From contig NC_090022.1 in assembly GCF_037176765.1 (NCBI RefSeq), positions 71,658,709 through 71,722,708 of the forward strand: a stretch of 64,000 bases of DNA, given 5' to 3'. Origin of the DNA: Anolis sagrei (taxonomy: Eukaryota > Chordata > Lepidosauria > Squamata > Anolidae). The position numbers and the translations under genes were made by a program. The notes under the pieces are model-generated. The model ran no database searches, was not told the DNA's origin, and was given only the letters and a program-made list of their open reading frames with translations. Positions 35,809-46,945 of this stretch are shown piece by piece (the first letter of the stretch is position 1; each line of letters opens with the position of its first letter).

Positions 35809-35955
35809 GGCCCCTTCTACACAGCTGTATGAAATCCAGATGATCTGCTTTGAATTGGATTATATAGCAGTGTAAACTCATAATCCAATTCAAAGCAAAA
35901 AAAGTGGAATATCTGCCTTGACAGTCTGGATTATATGACAGTATAGAAGTGCCCT
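35809..35955. mobile_element. Palindromic MITE (ggccccttctacac family)
   Basis: The ends ggccccttctacacagctg and gtatagaagtgccc are inverted. Inner aaatccagatgatctgc / ccaattcaaagc blocks mirror each other. Both flanks carry taa. Confidence 0.65.
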
Positions 35956-37929
35956 AAATTAAAGGTTCCCAGTAGCATGGAATGTCCCATTCTGACAAAA
36001 CATCCCTCCAAATTTTGCCAAGCCCAAAGAATGCCCTCCTTCTAAGATCTCAAAGCCTAGGAAGTCTTGTATGGGTGAATAGTTCCATCAGATATCTTGG
36101 ACAGAATCGTAAAGCATTTTATAGGTTATATATGAACATCTTGAATTCTGCTGTTAGCACTGTTATAATAAGGGAGTCATGTTCTTGCAATGGGCTGTAA
36201 TCAACAATCCAGCTTCAGCTCTTTGGAACACTTCGGAGTGTTTTTCGGAGGCAGACATAAAATGGGTTGCAATGATCCAGACAGAATTCTGAGAACCATT
36301 TGCAATGTCTGCCTCTCTGGATAATGTTGGACTAGAACTCTCATCAGCCCTTGACATCATAGTCAGTGGTGAAGAATGCTGGATGTTGCAGTTCAGCAAC
36401 ATTTGGAGGGATACTCGTAGACCATTATACTACTCTGAACACACAATTTCCCTCTAATTTTGGACGCTAAGTAATATCAAGCCTGGTTTGTACTTGGGAA
36501 ACCACCAGGGAATACCTGGGATTTTCAGGCTGGGCTGGGAAAGAAATATCTGAAACATTGCTGATAACACTAAGTTAGCCTGTGTAGTATACAATCAACA
36601 TGAAACCTCAGTCATTCCTAAATATTTGCTGAATATGTCTCTTTGACAGAGGGGATGCATGCACGTGGGTACGACAATTGCATTTTACATTTAAGATGTG
36701 CACTCTACATGAGTGCAAAGTGTAAACATAACAAATCTATAAGGGAATAGCTCAGGCTGGCATGTTTTCCACTACCACCTCTGTGTTCTCCCTTTGAGCC
36801 AGTTTTTCAGCTGGACCATTTTTCTATGTTGGACTGTCCCCATTCTCGTTGTATAAGCGTAAGCTTTTGTCAGTTCAAGCATTCAAAGCTTAGCTGTCTT
36901 ATGATGTGCAAATGTCCTGCACTCCCACTGTGCTTATCATATCAAGTAGGAAAGCACAAAGTCCAAACAAACTGGAAGCCCAAAGGTGGTGTTGGAGATA
37001 CAAGTTTATTAACAGTAAACTCAAAGAACCAACCTTGCAAAAGGCTTTTATAAAAATATGAAAAGACGAAGATCAGCTATCGGAATAGCCCAAACTTTTA
37101 GACCTCAGATGAAAGTGGTCCTGGCTTTCTTCTACATCATCGCAAACAGTGGCATTTTAAATACATTAAATTCATTTGATCTTGACTGTTTGGAGCTTGC
37201 TGCATTTTAAGATTTCAACTTCAGAAGAAAGTCCAGGCATCTTTGGGTATATTTCTTTGGTCTAGGTTCATATGAAAACTCTGCACATGAATAACAGTAA
37301 AACATTCAGAAGAAAAAAAATCAATCATATGCCAATTTATTAAAGCTACAGCCCCAATGCACACAAAAGGTGTATATAAGTGATTCACGGGAGCAAATGT
37401 TTAAAGACACAGGAAAACAAGTATTTAGATTTGGTTTTGCTGGTACAATTTATAGGCTTGTTATAGAAACAACTTCTATTGAAGTTGTTGGGGAAGATAC
37501 CAAAAGAAAGTAAAGATGAAAAACAATCAACAGAAGGAAGAGTTTCAACTTCCTGCAATCCTGGAACATGGGCTCATCTAATGCTGTTATAAAAGGTACT
37601 GCCTCAAGATGAAGTAATAATCATTAATTAAATGTTGGGCTATAATTATTCATTATTTTTTTATTCCTGAAAGAAGAAATAATGGTATTAGTAATTTTCA
37701 CTGTGAGACAGTCTTCAACAATGGTGTGGTTTTTGAGAGACCACCATATTTCATTGTGTAACAGAATAAACAGTTCACCCACCCAGTTCAAGCCCTGCTC
37801 CCCCGACTCCCTATGTCGCTTAAAAGGTTAGATTATGTACAAGCGAATTAGTGTGCTTTCTTTTCTTCTGAAAAGAAAGAAATGCATAAGCACGTTCATA
37901 GCCTACAAATTAGTTAGAAGCAACATGAT
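35956..37929. other. Convergent intergenic DNA, little recognised
   Basis: A hAT-MITE fragment lies near 36320-36420. The rest is AT-rich with no exon I could support. Confidence 0.35.
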
Positions 37930-38395
37930 CTTGGCAATATGAACTTTATGGCTGCCCCATCCAGGCTCTGTATCTGTGGGGCCCCTGAAGTTGAAAATTT
38001 GATCCACATTTTACATAACTGCAACCTACATGAAAAAGAAATGAAAAAATATTTATGGCCTTTCATTTGCAATAAAATAAGCTGGGATACAGCGGCTAAA
38101 AACTCATTTTTGTTGGCTGGTTTTAACTCCATTCTGCTGACACAAGTTGCCCTTTATTTGTTTAAAGCTGCTAAAAGGAGATCAGAGTACATAGATCAGA
38201 TAGGGGTGCAGTGTAGGGGAGACGAGGATAGTTGATGCATATATCTATGGCTAAGCTACATTGGTTTTAAGTTGATAAATTCCTATATATTTGTGTTCTA
38301 TTTTAATAGGACCAGATGTATGTTGTATGTTGTGTTTGCACTGTCTGTTTTTGATAAGACCAACTGGCTAATCAATAAAATTGTTGTTGTTAAAA
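37930..38395 (+). mobile_element. LINE 3' end with Cys/His tail
   Basis: The frame 37939-38235 reads RLCICGAPEVENLIHILHNC, then ISWDTAAKNSFLLAGFNS and FKAAKRRSEYID. This CxCxxxExxxHxxxxC tail follows the RT domain in several LINE clades. It ends 38380-38395 in aataaaattgttgttgtt, a simple-repeat LINE tail. Confidence 0.65.
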
Positions 38396-38956
38396 TTCTC
38401 ATGTGGGGTTTTTTAAATAGAAAATAGTATTTTCTACATAAAAATGGCATTCTGTTTGAAACACATTTTCAAATAATTTTGCATTTTGATTTTGAATATT
38501 TTTCAGATCTCTAATTAGATATCTTTAAAGGATGATGGCACAAATACACCAAGGATGACATTTTCAGTGCTTGTTAGGGTTCAATGCTCCTGGTGCAAAT
38601 GTCACTCTCCCTTTTCTAGTTGTATTCACAGCCAAGGCAAAAATACAATATTCTGGAAATGTGTATATGAAAGACACTGGAACCAATGTCTTTCCTTTCC
38701 CAGCATGTGCCCTAATAAAGGGAGAAAAAAATATGGCAGTGCTTGAGATAGTATGCATCTTTTGTCCCCAGCAGTCTTCTTCCTCTCCCACCAAACATGC
38801 TTTGGATCGATAGGCCAGACATCATCAATTCAATCCCCCATCTCACACTCCACTGGATCATTGTGTTATACATAATAGCTATGTGGAATCTCCAAATTCA
38901 AAAGAAATGGGCTCAGAGACAACATCAGTGTGTATGAGAGGAACAGATTATTGCTG

Positions 38957-39150
38957 TGCAGTGGTCCCTTGGTATCTTCTGGGATTTAGCTCCAGGATCA
39001 TAGAATCATGGAACCATAAAGTTGGAAGAGACCTCATGGGCCATCCAGTCCAACCCCCTGTCAAGAAGCAGGAACATCGCATTCAAAGCACCCCCTTTGA
39101 TACTCTATGGATACCAAAATCTGTGGATAGTCAAGTCCCATGATTTACAG
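38957..39150. mobile_element. Tigger-like element interrupted by a CR1 3' end
   Basis: The left half (cagtggtcccttggtatctt) and right half (ataccaaaatctgtggatag) belong to one DNA element. Between them, 38997-39091 is a minus-strand CR1 3' end (atcatagaatcatggaacc, gtccaaccccctgtcaag). Confidence 0.55.
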
Positions 39151-39420
39151 TGGTGTAGAAAAATTGGTGTCCCTTAAAATGGCAAAATCAAGTGGGTTTT
39201 TTTCTTTTTTAAAAATATTTTCAAGGCTTGAATGGTTGCATCTGTGAATAAGTAAAACCAACTGTACCTTCAAGCCCTGTTTACAGACTTCTGTAGAGGT
39301 ATTTAAGCATCCATTGTGGAAGCAAAGAGGCTATCCCAAAAGGCCTTTGGTTCAATTCCGCAAGGCTCTTTCTGTGTTGACATAAACTGAGAACACTTGA
39401 AGTAGCATTATATCACATTT

Positions 39421-39603
39421 CTATAGTTTCTCAGCGGGGTGTGGTGTAATAGGCATCATATTTTCATCACATTTGCTCTCAAACCAAGCCAAGAAATTCT
39501 CCATTTGTTCTTTGCTCACACTTTGAGGCTGGTTGAAACCAATCACCCGATGGTTCTCCCAGTAGAGAAAGTTGTTTAAGTCAGTTACGCATAGGGGGCG
39601 GGG
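39421..39603 (-). CDS. Unidentified 60-codon open frame, possible terminal exon
   Basis: The minus strand is open for 60 codons with no internal ATG start at the front, ending TAG at 39421. It reads DLNNFLYWENHRVIGFNQPQ, then SVSKEQMENFLAWFESKC and ITPHPAEKL. Composition and codon choice look like real protein, with aromatic, acidic and Gln residues well mixed. A phase-0 acceptor is possible (TTTCTCTACTGGGAG before NHRV). I do not recognise the family. It could be a terminal exon of a minus-strand gene, the end of a transposase, or a processed-gene relic. Confidence 0.35.
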   Translation of the reverse strand, partial: PRPLCVTDLNNFLYWENHRVIGFNQPQSVSKEQMENFLAWFESKCDENMMPITPHPAEKL

Positions 39604-41492
39604 TCAGAGGAGGAACTCAAGAAATTCCAGGCACAGAATTGATTTAAATTCCCTTGAAGATCTAACCTAGATAGGTTTCAGGTGCTCATCTGGGAAAGAA
39701 CAGTTAAATGCATAATTCTAAGTAATTCTGGTTGCGGTACAACTTCAAGTCATTTCCAACTTATAACAACCCAAATGAGAACCTACAATGGAGTTTCCTT
39801 GGCAAGTTTTGCCCTGAGATTTGTCATAGCCTTTCTCTGAGGATGTAAGAAAGTGACTGCCAAAAATAATCCAGAGAGTTCCCTTGGCTGAACGGTAGTC
39901 GAAGCCTTCTCTCTGAGTCCTTATTTTACACTCACATAAATAAAGCCTAGAGAGGTTGTTTTCTATGTGGTTCAAATCAGAGCAGAAAATTATCTAAGAA
40001 GACTTTCAAGGAAGGAACCTAAGTAAGGCTTTCCAGCAAACATAATTAAGATCATGTGTCCTTGCTTTCTGGGAACATGATCATTCCCCACACAACACAA
40101 GGTACAAAGTGAGGATAAAGGTTTGAAAAGAACAGCATGTGGGCTACATTTTACACAAATGCATGTGAGATCTCAGAATCCCTTTTCAGTCAAAGCCTAC
40201 TATTCAAAAAGTGAACCTTTTGAGAAAGTTAGAGAACTTTGGTGGGGGACAAATACACAAAGTGGCATCAGTAATGGAGGCAGGGGGAAATCAGGCACAG
40301 GCTTCATTTTGCATGGGTTACATGGGCAAAATGACAATTCTACTCCTTTTACTTCAGTGACAAATCAGCAAGCAGAATGCTGCTGCTGAGCCACAGCCAA
40401 GGAGGTGCTCAATGACCTCCTGAATTCAGTCATTTGTCTTGGTCCGGTGGCATCCTTTCCCAGATGTACCTAGAGAGAGTGAGATGAAGAGTGAATTAGA
40501 GTACAGAGAGTCCCTGAGTTACAAACATCCAACTTACATATGACTCATAGTTAAGAATGGGGATGAGACAACATGTGAGAGAGAAATCTACCCCTCAGAA
40601 GGGAAATTCATTCCTGAAGGAGTTATCATGGGGAAAAGATGTATTCCCTGGAGCTTTCTCGCCAATCCTTGCTCCCACAAGAAGCCATTTTTTTCAAAAT
40701 CCAATTATTACTGGGAGAGAAAGTGAGGTGAAATCTTCTGAACAGGGGCACAAACAGCAAAACAAACACCATAAGAGTGTTAACCCTTCCCTATGCTATC
40801 AAAAGTGTGTGTGTGTGCCTGGAGTTACACTTAAAAATGTACCTGTTCTGATTTACAAACAAATTCAGGACTGATAACAACTTTGTCATATTTGCCTCTT
40901 ATAGAATCCTGGATTTGGTAGTTTTGTCAAAGGCACTAGAGTTCTCTGTCTGAGAATCCTAAATACTTCATAAACAGCAGCAAATAAGTTGCATGATGGA
41001 TAATACAGAATGGAAAAATAATGGACAGATAAAAGGTTAGGCTTCTTCATTCTCTTGTGTTCCACATTCCAAAATCAATATATCTGTGTGTAAAGGACAC
41101 CCAGTTTCCCTAAGTGTCTGTGATAGATTGTCAGAATGATGCCATTTTGACATCCCCACGATGCCCCAGAGCAAAGCAATGTGGGAATGAAAAATGAATG
41201 AACAGTTCTAAGAAGCTAACTGCAGATCTTATCAATACAGTTGCTGTGAGTCTGCCTGCCAAACTTCCACAATGAAGATGTCAATGTTGATGTCTTAGGA
41301 CAGTCATGTAAGTTTTTGTGTGGCTGATCATTTGCCTCTTACATGAAGCAGACTAAAACTATTTGCTTGGATTTTTATATCCTCAAACTGCCCTGTTTAG
41401 ATCCATATTTTTATTACTTTTATTATATTCTCATATTTGGGTCCATATTACCCTTTAGGTCTACTTTGCTATCAGCTAGGAGAGTGGGTCTC
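39604..41492. other. Convergent intergenic DNA
   Basis: A fragment of the tRNA SINE family lies at about 39725-39850. A good minus-strand acceptor (CTCACTCTCTCTAG) ends near 40471 but opens into a frame with no HMGA-like tail. Nothing else is supported. Confidence 0.3.
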
Positions 41493-41641
41493 AGAGCCCT
41501 TCCACACAGCATATAACCCAGAATATCAAGGCAGATAATCCACAGTATCTGCTTTGACCTGGGTTATCTGAGTCCACACTGCCATATAATCCAGCTCAAA
41601 GCAGATAATGTGACATTTTATACAACTGTGTGGAAGGGGCG
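41493..41641. mobile_element. Palindromic MITE (ggccccttccacac family)
   Basis: gcccttccacacagcatata at the left and gtgtggaaggggc at the right are inverted, with mirrored tctgctttgacctgggttat blocks inside. Confidence 0.6.
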
Positions 41642-42404
41642 TTAGTTCTTGGTCATCCAGATGTTTTGATTTGCATCTCTCAGAAGCCCAGCAAACACGG
41701 CCAGTCATCATAGAGTTTGGAATTTAGTGGCAAAAACACTGGGAGTCTCAAGCATATTTGTTGCTACACACCTCTGCCCTGTCCAAGAGAAGACTTGGCA
41801 CCTACTAACATAGTTTTTTCTGACATTCTAAGCAGCTGTATTAAGCGTTGTCATTTATATTTCTATCAATCTTATTGTGTAGGATAGGAATATGTATAGG
41901 TGCGTAGGTGGATATGAATGCGGTTATTCAGAGCAGAGAAGTGGAATGTGCAGCACGCTGAAGCTGTTGTTTAAAGTGGCATGAAATATCTATTTAAAAA
42001 ACAGGTTTGACAGAGAATTGGGTAGGAAGTGAGGCCATCACAAAGGAGTCTGTGGCTGTGCTGATGTCACCAGGCACCTTGGTGGGGAGAAGTGACACGA
42101 CAGCAGAACTGGAAAGGAAATGGATTCAAACAATTGAGGTTAGACACCTCGGAATTTATCAAGTGGCATCTCCACTCACTTTCATACAAATCAAGACAGC
42201 AGCGCTTGACTGTTTAACAGTCCCCAGTTTACCTGGTAACCTAACATGTTTAAGAAACTTAACAGCATGTAAAAAGGAGATGCAAAGCTAGTGATATGAC
42301 GACTATTTTTCCTTTCTGGCTGCCTGAAAACCATTGGCATATATCTTATTTCTGTGGTGGAAGCTGCAGTCCTTCCACCCCAGTTTCAAAGCAGAGTTGC
42401 TCTG

Positions 42405-42495
42405 AGGACGCTTGCCATAGATGCAGGCGAAACGTCAGGAGAAATGCCTCTAGAACATGGCCCTATAGCCCGAAAAAACCCACAAGAACCTAGTG
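42405..42495 (+). mobile_element. Penelope-like element 3' end fragment
   Basis: gaggacgcttgccatagatg, aacgtcaggagaaatgcctc and the atggccctatagcc block match 59020-59100. Confidence 0.55.
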
Positions 42496-42715
42496 CTCTT
42501 CCCATTGTTTTTTTTTTAAATTGTCACACAAACCTTCAGTGGCAGGGCATACATTGCAACTTGGGTCGTCTCCCCCTTCCTGATGTTCTTCTTCCTGGAC
42601 AACAAGCTGCAAGGGTGTTAGGGGTGGGGAGAGAAACAACTGCTAATAGATAATAAAATTTTAAAATGCCCATGCAACAAGAGGTAACAACTTAATATCA
42701 GTGAATGTTTCTTAG

Positions 42716-42859
42716 GCCCCTTCCACACAGCTGAATAATGTCCCACATTATCTTTAACTGGAATATATGGCAGTGTGGACTCAGATATCCCAGTTCAAAG
42801 CAGACATTGTGGGATTTTCTGCCTTAATATTCTAGATTATATGACTGTGAGGAAGGGCC
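42716..42859. mobile_element. Palindromic MITE (ggccccttccacac family)
   Basis: The ends ggccccttccacacagctg and ctgtgaggaagggccc are inverted, with flanking tta/taa. Confidence 0.65.
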
Positions 42860-43948
42860 CTAAGATCAACTTGTGACAGGCAATCTAGATATAGGATACC
42901 AAGATTTTATAGAATGCAATGAAGACGGACATATAGTGCAGTAAATAGCAATGAGCATGGAGTCTGAGTTGAATCCAGAGATTTGTGACACCTTACATTT
43001 TGAGGAATTTTATTTTGGTGAAATTTTAAGGGGCTGCAGCCCATTTCAATAGATTGAGTTACAAATACCACTGTACTTCTTGGAGAAATTAAAAGTCCTC
43101 TATTTTGCATCTAAGATATATTTGTTACCATGTTTTGTATATGAGGTAATAGGTGATGGGAATTTTTTTTTCTCTGCCTTGGATCTTGGAGAGTTATTAA
43201 AAGTCAAAACAGGTAAGATTGTGTAGTTGTACAAGGACTCTAGACTGTGTCTAGCTTAACACAGTTAGTGTAAACACTTAACTTACGTAATGGTCCTGTT
43301 TTATGGAATTGTAGAACTACCATTTAAAGCTTTTTAGTAGAGAAATCTAAGTACATTAGAAGTCTACATACAACTAACAAAAGATGAAGCCGTGACAATT
43401 AAAGAAGGATCAACCTGCAATAAGTAGGCAGAGTGGAGACACTTACCTGTAAATGTAATTTAAAACCACATAAATAGAAGAAACTACAGTACCCATCCAT
43501 TAGATCTTCCATCAAAATTCAGTCGACAGGCCAAAGACTACCTGTATAACAATGGGTCTATTTGCATGAAAGAAATTTAGCACTTTGATTCCACTTTAAC
43601 TGTCATGGTTCCATCCATGAGGCCTTTTCTGTGGCTATTCACACACTTAATAGCTTACTCCCTAGGGAGGTGAAGATGGTCTATCAGCACATGCAAACTT
43701 TTTAAAAAATTCCAACTGTGTTTTATGAACTGACTTCAAGGGGTTTTAATAATATACATTTTACTTAGTTTTTGACCTTTTATGGATCTTTCTTAAATAC
43801 TTCAATTTTATGGATAGTTTAATTGCATTGTAGCAACTTTCACTTGTGCTACATATGTCCTCACAAGTGCTCTTCTGTGTTTGCTATAATCCCAAAGATG
43901 GTGGAAAGGTGGGCTGTGGATGTGTGTGCGAGTGCATGTATGAATAGT

Positions 43949-44268
43949 ATCTCTTAACTAAAATGCTTGGGACCAGAAGTATTTTTGATTCTGATTTACT
44001 TAATTTTTTTATTTTGGAATTCTTGCATATACATAATGAGATATCTGGGATATGGGACCCAAGTCTAGACACAAAATTCATTTATGTTTCATATACACAT
44101 TGTACACCTAGACTGAAGGTAATTTTATGGACAATATTTATAGTATTTTGTGCATGAGATGAAGTTGGTGTACACCGAACCAACAGAATGCAAAGGGTCA
44201 TTATCTTAGCCATCCATTTGGACAATTTTGGATTTTGGAGTATTTCAGAATCTAGTTAAGGAATGCAC
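43949..44268. mobile_element. Tigger-like MITE (cttgggaccagaag family)
   Basis: cttaactaaaatgcttggg, ccagaagtatttttgattc and the gatatctgggatatgggacc middle match the copies at 16872 and 62893. Confidence 0.6.
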
Positions 44269-44856
44269 AATGTGTATGTTTGTTTGTGTAGAAAACTCCT
44301 CCACTTTATTGCCAGAGTGTTCTTAGGAAATACTCAGAAGTGCATTGGGGATCAGATGTGTTCGTTCTTGGACCAGTCCCTAAGAACCCCTTGGGCTAAA
44401 ACTTTGGTCCAGATAGGAGAAGCCTCTTCTGTTTCTGATCTCACATTTTTGCCAGCCACTTGCCAATAGGTTGAAAAGTTGCAAAGCTGTGGGGTGACTG
44501 ATGACTGAGCCTTTCTCCCCTCTGCCTTTCGTTGATGGCAGTTTAACCACAGGGCAGACAATGTCAGCAGGTGTTGTAGAGTTAGCCACTATAGCAGTTC
44601 TGACTCTTCACTTAGGATCCTTAGCAACTCCAGCAACCCCTGCCAATTTGTGGAGATGTGTGTGTTTAAAGGTTATTTTATTTTATGAATTGGCTATTCT
44701 AAGAAAACAGGCTGTCAATGTTTAAAACAGAGAAGAAACATTTTGCCATTTGCCTTCCTGCTTCTGACTGATAAGAGATCTCCCTCTGCAGGTGACTAAA
44801 TAATTGTATTAACAGGCTGCTTTGAAACAAGAGCAATTACAGCCAAGTCTTTTCTT
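44269..44856. other. HMGA-like 3' region, nothing firm
   Basis: Minus-strand frames at 44352-44589 have no acidic tail and no AT-hook. Confidence 0.3.
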
Positions 44857-44918
44857 CTAAGAAGTCTCTTCTGTCTCCACAGGCCAGGCTTGTTGAGTTT
44901 TCACAAAATCTATGATGT
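44857..44918 (-). CDS. Weak candidate for the HMGA-like C-terminal exon
   Basis: About 0.8 kb downstream of exon 3, the minus strand reads KTQQAWPVETEETS then TAG. ETEETS is also found in the acidic tail of HMGA2 (EETEETSSQESAEED). A pyrimidine-containing AG (CATTACATCATAG) precedes it, but that acceptor gives the wrong phase for a direct join to exon 3. Only a poor acceptor (GTGGAG) would give TEETS in frame. An intervening small exon, as in HMGA2, could fix the phase, but none was found. Confidence 0.22.
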
Positions 44919-45138
44919 AATGCAGAAAAATTATTGGGCATTGTGGGCGGTAAGAAGACTAACTGGTGAAAGACTTAGAGTGTGCACTCTTGTGTATATT
45001 TATTTGGAAGTAAGTCCCACTTTGAGTTTTATTCCAGTATTAGTGATAAGCCAGCTTCTTTCACCATGAATAAGGGAAGCGGGTTAGCTTTGGTGGTGGA
45101 GGAATCTACAGCTTTATCCTCTGAGAGTTCATCTAGAC

Positions 45139-45275
45139 CGGTGATTCTCAACCTGTGGGTCCCCAGGTGTTTTGGCCTACAACTCCCAGAAATCCCAGCC
45201 AGTTTACCAAGCTGTTAGGATTTCTGGGAGTTGAAGCCCAAAACATCTGGGGATCCACAGGTTGAGAACCATTGA
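45139..45275. mobile_element. hAT-type MITE with 8-bp target duplication
   Basis: The ends cggtgattctcaacctgtgg and ccacaggttgagaaccattg are inverted. Flanking atctagac occurs at 45131-45138 and 45276-45283, an 8-bp duplication diagnostic of hAT. The terminal 'cagtggttctcaac' type is that of the Charlie group. The whole element forms one hairpin. Confidence 0.8.
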
Positions 45276-45284
45276 TCTAGACTT

Positions 45285-45478
45285 TAGAATTAATGCTATT
45301 TGATACCACTTTAACTGTCATGGCTCAATGCTATAGAACCATAGGAGTTATAGTTTTATAATATCTTTCTTCTTCTCTCCCAAAGAGTGCTAATGCCTCA
45401 TCAAACTATAACTCTCAGGATCCCATAGCATTTAGCCATGGCAGTTAAAGTGGGGTCAAATGACAGTATAGATACAGC
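45285..45478. mobile_element. Palindromic MITE (~190 bp)
   Basis: ccactttaactgtcatggct at the left is mirrored by agccatggcagttaaagtgg at the right, with the same middle as 18259. Confidence 0.65.
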
Positions 45479-45733
45479 CTAAGAAAGGCCTGGGCAAGAG
45501 GCTGCTATTGTTTTTGCTGTGATCTTCTCCACACCATCCAGCGCCTGCTACCTGAGGTAATTACCTCACATTGCCTCATGCAGATGTAACATCCCAGATG
45601 TCACTTGCCTTCCAAGTTTTACTTCTGATTAGAATGAGAACGATGCATATAATCACTCTTGAGCCTTCGTCTTTAAATGATTCTTAGCTGGGGAGTGCCA
45701 AACACAACCGAGTTTTGATTCTATTCAACTCAC

Positions 45734-45781
45734 CCATTTTCGTGGTCTTCCCCTGGGCCTTTTTTCAACTGAAGCATGCAC
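45734..45781 (-). CDS. HMGA-family gene, coding exon 3 (third AT-hook)
   Basis: This 48-nt phase-0 exon lies between TTATTACAG and GTGAGT on the minus strand and encodes VHASVEKRPRGRPRKW. The hook EKRPRGRPRKW is identical to that of HMGA2, and the exon ends after the same Trp. HMGA2 exon 3 is 51 nt. The three exons give 75 residues. HMGA proteins then end in a short acidic tail, and that part could not be placed here. Confidence 0.87.
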
Positions 45782-45904
45782 CTGTAATAAATAATAAGAA
45801 AAAAATAACCACCACCTCAGGAAACACATTGTCTTTATAACCAAAGTACTCAACATTCTTAAAGTTTTCTTGGTGAGGAGCACCTGGTGATAACAGGGAA
45901 GGGA

Positions 45905-46176
45905 GAATAACACTATGTAACAAAATTTGAAGGATTTTCTGTTCCTGGTTTGAAAGTGGTACTCCTGCTTAATTGTGTGGCACTTACTTTGAAAGTAGTT
46001 GTTATATTTCAGAAATTTTGTTTTTGTGGCTGCCACAAACTATGTTGAATTGGTTGAGACTTGATGAGATATTCATTGATAAACTATAGCAAAATGTGCT
46101 ATGTTTTTATGATAGAGCCAATGAGAAAATGACATTTATAACCCAGGAACAAAAATCATCTTACATAGTTTAATTA
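45905..46176 (+). mobile_element. MITE with aataacactatgtaac ends, in HMGA-like intron 2
   Basis: The imperfect inverted ends are gaataacactatgtaac and ttacatagtttaattatt. It is the same family, reverse orientation, as the split copy at 58316-59263. Its open frame fused to exon 3 is an artefact of readthrough. Confidence 0.65.
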
Positions 46177-46652
46177 TTTAGTAAAAGAATGCAGTGGAAA
46201 ACTGAGAGCAAAAGTTGACACACAAGAAGTCAAAGTAAAAGTGGGAGATGGCCAAGAGGGTAATTTGCTACAACAATGGAGGGAAGAATGAGCATGAGGT
46301 TTGAGGAAATCCTGGTCAGCCCCCCCCCCCCCCCCCCCAGGATGCCTTATGGGAATATCTGTCTTAGCCATTTTATTTAAAAATCTTCAAATTTGTCCCA
46401 AGAATGTTAAGCCCAGAGTACTTTGTGAAAAACATGGCTAGACCAAATCCAGATCCCCAAGACTGCTTAGTGTCAGCTCAAGATATGGGGGAAGGTATCA
46501 ACAAGAAAACTATGAGAGTTTTTAGTGCTTGTGCCAACCCTAGGAAATCAGTGAGGATAAATTATAAAAAATTTCTAAAGTTTGACTGAACCTTTTGGTC
46601 AATTCTGAAGGATACTATCCATTGAAAAAATCTTACCATTTATTATTTACAG

Positions 46653-46709
46653 GAAGACCAAGATAAAGATCCAGGCTTTGAGAATCAGGAGGCATATAGA
46701 AGTTTACAG
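46653..46709 (+). other. Exon-like 57-nt plus-strand block inside an HMGA-like intron
   Basis: TATTATTTACAG is followed by 57 nt with no stop, reading EDQDKDPGFENQEAYRSLQ, then GTAAAA. The length is a multiple of three and both junctions are consensus-like. It is antisense to the HMGA-like gene, and no partner exons were found. Confidence 0.2.
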
Positions 46710-46739
46710 GTAAAAAAAGAGTCCATTTAGTGTTTATTG

Positions 46740-46945
46740 AAGCAATAGCTGGTGTAGTGAAGTCATTTGATCATTGGATTATGATACTGGAGACCAGGGT
46801 TAGACCCCTACTCATAAAACCCATTGGGTGGCTTTGACCAAGTCTTACAGGAAGGTAATGGTAACCTCTTCTGCATAAACCCTGTGATAGGGTTGCTCAG
46901 GGTAGCCACAGCATGGGAATTACTTAAAGACACACAACAACAACA
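46740..46945 (+). repeat. tRNA-derived SINE in HMGA-like intron
   Basis: agctggtgtagtgaagtcat, then agaccagggttagacccc (B-box-like), ending acacacaacaacaacaaag. Confidence 0.6.

Noticed and set aside
40400-40471. Minus-strand acceptor with strong pyrimidine tract as the HMGA-like last exon
   Set aside because: In-phase translation (VHLGKDATGPRQMTE...) is not acidic and has no HMGA similarity.
42007-42291. 94-codon plus-strand frame
   Set aside because: No recognised domain and no splice partner; close to a chance frame length in this window.
45725-46036. 103-codon minus-strand frame ending in RPRGRPRKWVS taken as one exon
   Set aside because: Only the last 16 codons are the HMGA-like exon, marked by a TTACAG acceptor; the rest is intron and a MITE.
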